In this document: positions 60,418 through 64,000 of the stretch, in pieces
How positions within the stretch are numbered: the first letter of the stretch is position 1
How the letters are laid out: each line of letters opens with the position of its first letter
Source: Rhynchopus sp. YZ270_cl-10
Lineage: Eukaryota; Euglenozoa; Diplonemea; Diplonemida; Diplonemidae
NCBI GenBank assembly: GCA_964035575.1
Contig: OZ037840.1
Span: 930,001 to 994,000, forward strand
DNA length: 64,000 nucleotides
Direction: 5' to 3'
Made by a program: the position numbers and the translations under genes
The notes under the pieces: generated by a model
What the model was told of the DNA's origin: nothing
Seen by the model: the letters and a program-made list of their open reading frames with translations, nothing else
The model's database searches: none

Positions 60418-61166
60418 CAGGGCGTTCGCTATCGCCATCGTTTTTTCCTGATCGTGGCGAAATGCCAAAACCCCCGAAATTTTCGTTTTTTTACTAGTGC
60501 TTAAAATAGGTCAAAAAAAATTTTCCCGCCGGAGAGAAGTTAGTTCGTGGGGTGAATCCCTGGTACTGAATGGTCAAAAAAAATTTGCGATTTGCGCGTG
60601 ATCCCTTCCCCAGCACAAGTGATATTACAGCTGAACTTTCCTGATACTAAAACCAGCAAAACGATGGAGAATTTCATCAATCCCCCCTCACTGAGGGTCT
60701 CTTTGTGTTGTTTAATCAAGCAGATGTACAAGAGAGAGGCATCTGTCATATGAGACTTCATCCTTATTTTGATTATTTTCAACTCTCTGCCATTGAAGAT
60801 AGAGTTGACACGAGCAGTGACACCTTCTATAACAGGGGGTACGGTACACCTTCAGCAGACTGCAGGATTGAGGAGCGAGCGGGAGTGCTGGGAAAACTTC
60901 CTCTCACGGCAGGCGGGTTTGCGGATGATTTTGAGTACAGTGGACACCCCCTCTGCGACCCCCCCTCCGGGGGGGTCGACAGGGTGGTGGGGAGAAATCT
61001 CTCTCTCTTTCCCCCCCCCCCCCCCCCTTTTTTTTATTTATTTATTTATTTATACAGGGTTTCGCCCCGGTGGGGCGAAGCCCTGGGGCGAAATAAAATG
61101 TCATTTTTTCAGGAACAGATTTTTTTAACGAAAAAAAATATTTTTCGCCCCGGGGCGAACGCCCTG
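60418..61166. mobile_element. hAT-like element nested in the piggyBac end, exact 8-bp TSD
   Basis: The ends CAGGGCGTTCGC (60418-60429) and GCGAACGCCCTG (61155-61166) are perfect mirrors. Both flanks read CTAAGGGT (60410-60417 and 61167-61174). The CTAAGGGT target is part of the right end of the outer piggyBac-like element. The interior has a C run, ATTT repeats and subterminal GGGCGAA motifs, and no transposase. Confidence 0.85.
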
Positions 61167-61552
61167 CTAAGGGTTAAAAAAAAGTGTGCCTACCCTTATC
61201 AAGTCGAGAAAAGAAAAGAAGAAGAAAAAAAAAAGAGTGGAGTTCATCTTCGGGTGTCTACACTAAAACAACCAAGTTTTCAAAAAAAAGAAAAAAAGAA
61301 AAAGAAAAAAAAGAAAAAGAAAAAGTCCACACCCACGAGGCGAGCGTTTTGGCAGGCGCTTGTAAGGACAGCCAAAAGACTTGATTCTGAAGCAGAAGTG
61401 GTGGATAAAACTCCATCTTTCGATTGAAAATTATATCTTAATCTTTTTGGATGAGCCACACCAAGATAAACAACCAGAATATCGAGGGTGGTTTTTCGAC
61501 AACAAAAAAGCTACAAAAATTCACTAAAACCCAAAAAAACAGTTTCCCACTC

Positions 61553-61622
61553 TCCCTCCCCTCCCCTCCCCTCCCCTCCCCTCCCCTCCCCTCCCCTCCC
61601 CTCCCCTCCCCTCCCCTCCCCT
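61553..61622. repeat. (CCCCT)n microsatellite 1
   Basis: About 13 near-perfect CCCCT pentamers. Confidence 0.9.
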
Positions 61623-62002
61623 TTCAACCCGCTTTAGCGGAGCAGCTTCGCTGCGAGTTGGGAGATCTATGATAGAGTTTACCTAATCTTTGTTTTGACG
61701 TGGCACGCATGCTGTCTTTTAGGCAGAATATTTTTTAGTTTTCCTCAGGCTTTGACCTGGTTGGCCGGGGTCCGTTTTTTGTGTTTTCAGCCTCTACCCT
61801 CACCATACCACCACCATCTTCATCAGATTTTTTGTTGGAATTTGTTTTGGGTTGTTTCGGCCTCCACATTCGCCCCCCTCATCGTAGCGCCTCTTTTCGA
61901 GATAAAAAGTATCCCCCTTCCCTCCTCTCCATTTTATCATTTTTCATTGCTGTTCGCCCCTCGCGGGTCTTTTTAGGTAATCTCTATCTATCTCAGATCT
62001 CC

Positions 62003-62152
62003 CCCCTCCCCTCCCCTCCCCTCCCCTCCCCTCCCCTCCCCTCCCCTCCCCTCCCCTCCCCTCCCCTCCCCTCCCCTCCCCTCCCCTCCCCTCCCCTCCC
62101 CTCCCCTCCCCTCCCCTCCCCTCCCCTCCCCTCCCCTCCTCCCCTCCTCCCT
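62003..62152. repeat. (CCCCT)n microsatellite 2
   Basis: About 28 CCCCT pentamers, ending ~70 bp before the alanyl-tRNA synthetase start. The tract lies where a polypyrimidine signal for trans-splicing would be expected. Confidence 0.9.
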
Positions 62153-62224
62153 TTATTTTTTTCCCGCCTATTTTCCTCCATTTTTAAAAGCCTTCACAAT
62201 TCAACAGAAGCAAACACATCAATT

Positions 62225-62857
62225 ATGGCCGACAAAAAAAATTTGACTGATCTGAACAAGACACTGCAGACCCAGGCTTACGTTTCGGGCACTGCACCGT
62301 CGAAGGCTGACTCTGAGGCGTCTGACGCACTCTTTGGGGACAACATGAAGGCGATGCGCTGGGCTGCGAACATGGCTTCGTACTCTGCTGCCGAGCGCAA
62401 ATCGTTCACCACTGCCGCTGCCTCTACCAGCACCTCCAAGGCAGACACACCCACCCCCGCACCCAAGAAGCGCAAGATCGAGATGACCAAAGCCGCCTGC
62501 CGCCGTGCCATTGGAGGTGCCGAAGGTCTTGTCGACAACTCGCCCCTCGAGGATATCCAAAGCCGCGAAATCAAATGGACCTCGAACAAGGTGCGCCAGG
62601 TCTTCGTCGACTTCTTCAAAGAGAAGAAGACCAACAACGGCGAGAAGATCCCCTTCCACGCCTCCTCCCCCTCGGTCCCCCTCGACGACCCGACCCTGCT
62701 CTTCACCAACGCAGGCATGAACCAATTCAAGAAAATCTTCCTTGGCACCATCGACCCCACCGACAAGATGGTTGGCATGAAGGGCGCAACCAACTCCCAG
62801 AAATGCGTCCGTGCTGGAGGAAAGCACAACGACCTGGACGACGTCGGGCGGGACACA

Positions 62858-62895
<38 letters not shown>

Positions 62896-64000
62896 GTTCG
62901 GAGACTACTTCAAGGAGGAGAGCATTGCATGGACCTGGGAGCTTATGACTGAGATCTACGGTCTTCCGAAGGACCGTCTCTACGCAACGTACTTCGAGGG
63001 AAGCAAACAGCACGGCCTCCCTGCGGACACAGAGTCCAAGAACATCTGGCTCAAATACCTCCCCGCACACCAGGTCATCCCCGGCGATATGAAAGACAAC
63101 TTCTGGGAGATGGGTGAGGTCGGACCCTGCGGGCCTGCCTCCGAACTCCACTATGACAGAGTCGGGGGAAGAGACGCCTCGCACCTTGTCAACCAGGACG
63201 ACCCTTGCGTTCTGGAGCTGTGGAACCTTGTGTTCATGACTCACGACCGTTCCGAGAAGGGCCTCAAGGAGCTGCCTGCGAAGCACGTTGACACGGGGAT
63301 GGGGCTTGAGAGAATTGCCTCTGTGATGCAGAATGTGTTCAGCAACTACGACACGGATGGGTGGTGGAGCATCTTCGGCAAGATCCAGGAGGTGTCCAAG
63401 TTTGCGCACTCCTACTACAGCAAGGACTGCCCTGAGGACGCCGTTGTGGCATACCGTGTGGTGGCCGACCACATTCGCACCATCACCGTCACCCTCACCG
63501 ACGGAGGAGTCCCCGACAACAACGGACGCGGCTACGTTCTCCGCCGTATCATCCGCCGCGCCGTCCGCTTCGGAAAGGAATACCTCAACGCACCGGTTGG
63601 ATTCTTCTCTGAGCTTGCCGCCACCGTGGTCGCCGAGCTTGGCGGATTCTTCCCTGAGTTGCAGAAGAAGGGAAACCTCGACCGTGTGAAGGCAATCATC
63701 CTTGACGAAGAGAAGGGATTCGATAAGACCTATGAGACTGGAAAGAAGCATTTCGAAAAGGCGCTCGAAAACGCGAAGGGGGCAACGCAAAAGGCCGCGC
63801 AGAAGGGGAAGGTGGTGATCTCGGGGGAGGACTCCTTCACGCTGCACGACCGGTATGGGTTCCCGATTGATCTGACGATGATTATGGCGGAGAAGCTTGG
63901 CTGCGATGCACCGTTTGCGGACAACAAGGAGTTCGACAGACTCATGGAGGTGCAGAAGACCGGCGGAGGGAAAGGAAACAAAATGGCCAACCAATTTGTC
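62225..64000 (+). CDS. Alanyl-tRNA synthetase with N-terminal eEF1B/GST-C-like domain (partial)
   Basis: 592 codons, open to the window edge, so the 3' part is missing. The core starts at ~115 (REIKWTSNKVRQVFVDFF). Motif 1 region is DPTLLFTNAGMNQFKKIF; motif 2 region is [20 protein letters not shown] then EMLGNWSFGDYFKEE; motif 3 is VDTGMGLERIA; the tRNA-recognition part continues with NGRGYVLRRIIRRAVRFG. The enzyme charges tRNA-Ala in cytosol and possibly mitochondria. Residues 1-62 (LNKTLQTQAYVSGTAPSKAD, then RWAANMASYSAAERKSF) resemble the N-terminal GST-C-like domain of elongation factor 1-beta, joined by a Ser/Thr/Ala and Lys-rich linker (63-86). The start is the first ATG after the pyrimidine tract. 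Confidence 0.93.

Larger units (their letters stand above)
56329..61177. mobile_element. Outer piggyBac-like element, interrupted
   Basis: The left end is TTAA plus CCCTTAGCCAACGA (56329-56346). The right end TCGTTGGCTAAGGG (60403-60416) is a perfect 14-bp mirror, but its terminal TTAA is displaced to 61174-61177 by a hAT-like insertion; when that insertion and one 8-bp duplicate are subtracted, the TTAA sits directly on the end. TTAA targets and CCC-starting ends are the piggyBac signature. No transposase is visible. The interior contains a second TTAA element. Confidence 0.75.
61178..62224. other. Intergenic and pyrimidine-rich leader
   Basis: Apart from the two CCCCT arrays there is a small hairpin-forming stretch at 61627-61660 (caacccgc..gcgagttg). 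The last 70 bp (tttttaaaagccttcacaattcaacag) precede the synthetase start and probably hold the trans-splice acceptor. Confidence 0.4.

Noticed and set aside
60705-61427. 240-codon ORF
   Set aside because: It starts inside a hAT-like element, crosses its right end and continues into an A-rich tract; not a gene.
62219-63994. 591-codon minus-strand open frame
   Set aside because: It is the antisense of the alanyl-tRNA synthetase gene; its openness is a by-product of GC-rich codon usage.

Overview
The window is eukaryotic nuclear DNA, most likely from a diplonemid (Euglenozoa). Three independent signs agree. (1) A 38-nt stretch at 11592-11629 closely matches, from memory, the diplonemid spliced-leader exon and sits at the 5' end of a non-LTR retrotransposon. 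(2) The gene at 36778-38883 encodes a paraflagellar-rod family protein, a family I know only from euglenozoans. (3) The class III nucleotide cyclases have the catalytic-domain style of trypanosome adenylate cyclases. All host genes I recognise are uninterrupted ORFs behind C/T-rich leaders, as expected where mRNAs are trans-spliced and cis-introns are rare.

Layout. 0.3-8 kb is intergenic and full of inverted-repeat elements: a Tc1/mariner-like MITE, three G/C-run-bounded palindromic elements, a 1.6 kb foldback element and a 583-bp exact direct repeat. 8.1-34.9 kb is a tandem array of six six-TM adenylate cyclase genes: four look whole, copy 2 is cut off by an insertion and copy 6 carries a nonsense change and a frameshift. 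The array is split by a 7.6 kb hAT-like unit holding an intact-looking LINE (gag-like ORF, endonuclease, RT/RNase H), by an inverted-repeat element carrying two head-to-head zinc-knuckle copies, and by foldback elements.

35-42 kb is a plus-strand run of single-copy host genes: a phytanoyl-CoA-hydroxylase-like dioxygenase, the paraflagellar rod protein and a cytochrome P450 with the CYP4/CYP86-type core. 42.6-44.6 kb holds a foldback element built of a TCACAAAAAA decamer and a minus-strand Cys-rich hypothetical gene. 45-52 kb is a second tandem array, three copies of a ubiquitin-like plus beta-propeller protein and a fourth copy of the spacer alone. 52.7-61.2 kb is gene-poor and consists of ~190-bp tandem repeats and nested DNA transposons; one nest is four elements deep and can be unpicked by exact target-site duplications. 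The window ends inside an alanyl-tRNA synthetase gene (62225 onward) with an unusual N-terminal eEF1B/GST-C-like domain.

The two tandem families suggest expansion of cAMP signalling and of a propeller protein. The other host genes (lipid oxidation, flagellum, translation) are functionally unrelated, as is usual for directional gene clusters in this group. Short imperfect hairpin elements are so common that almost every intergenic gap over 1 kb contains at least one.
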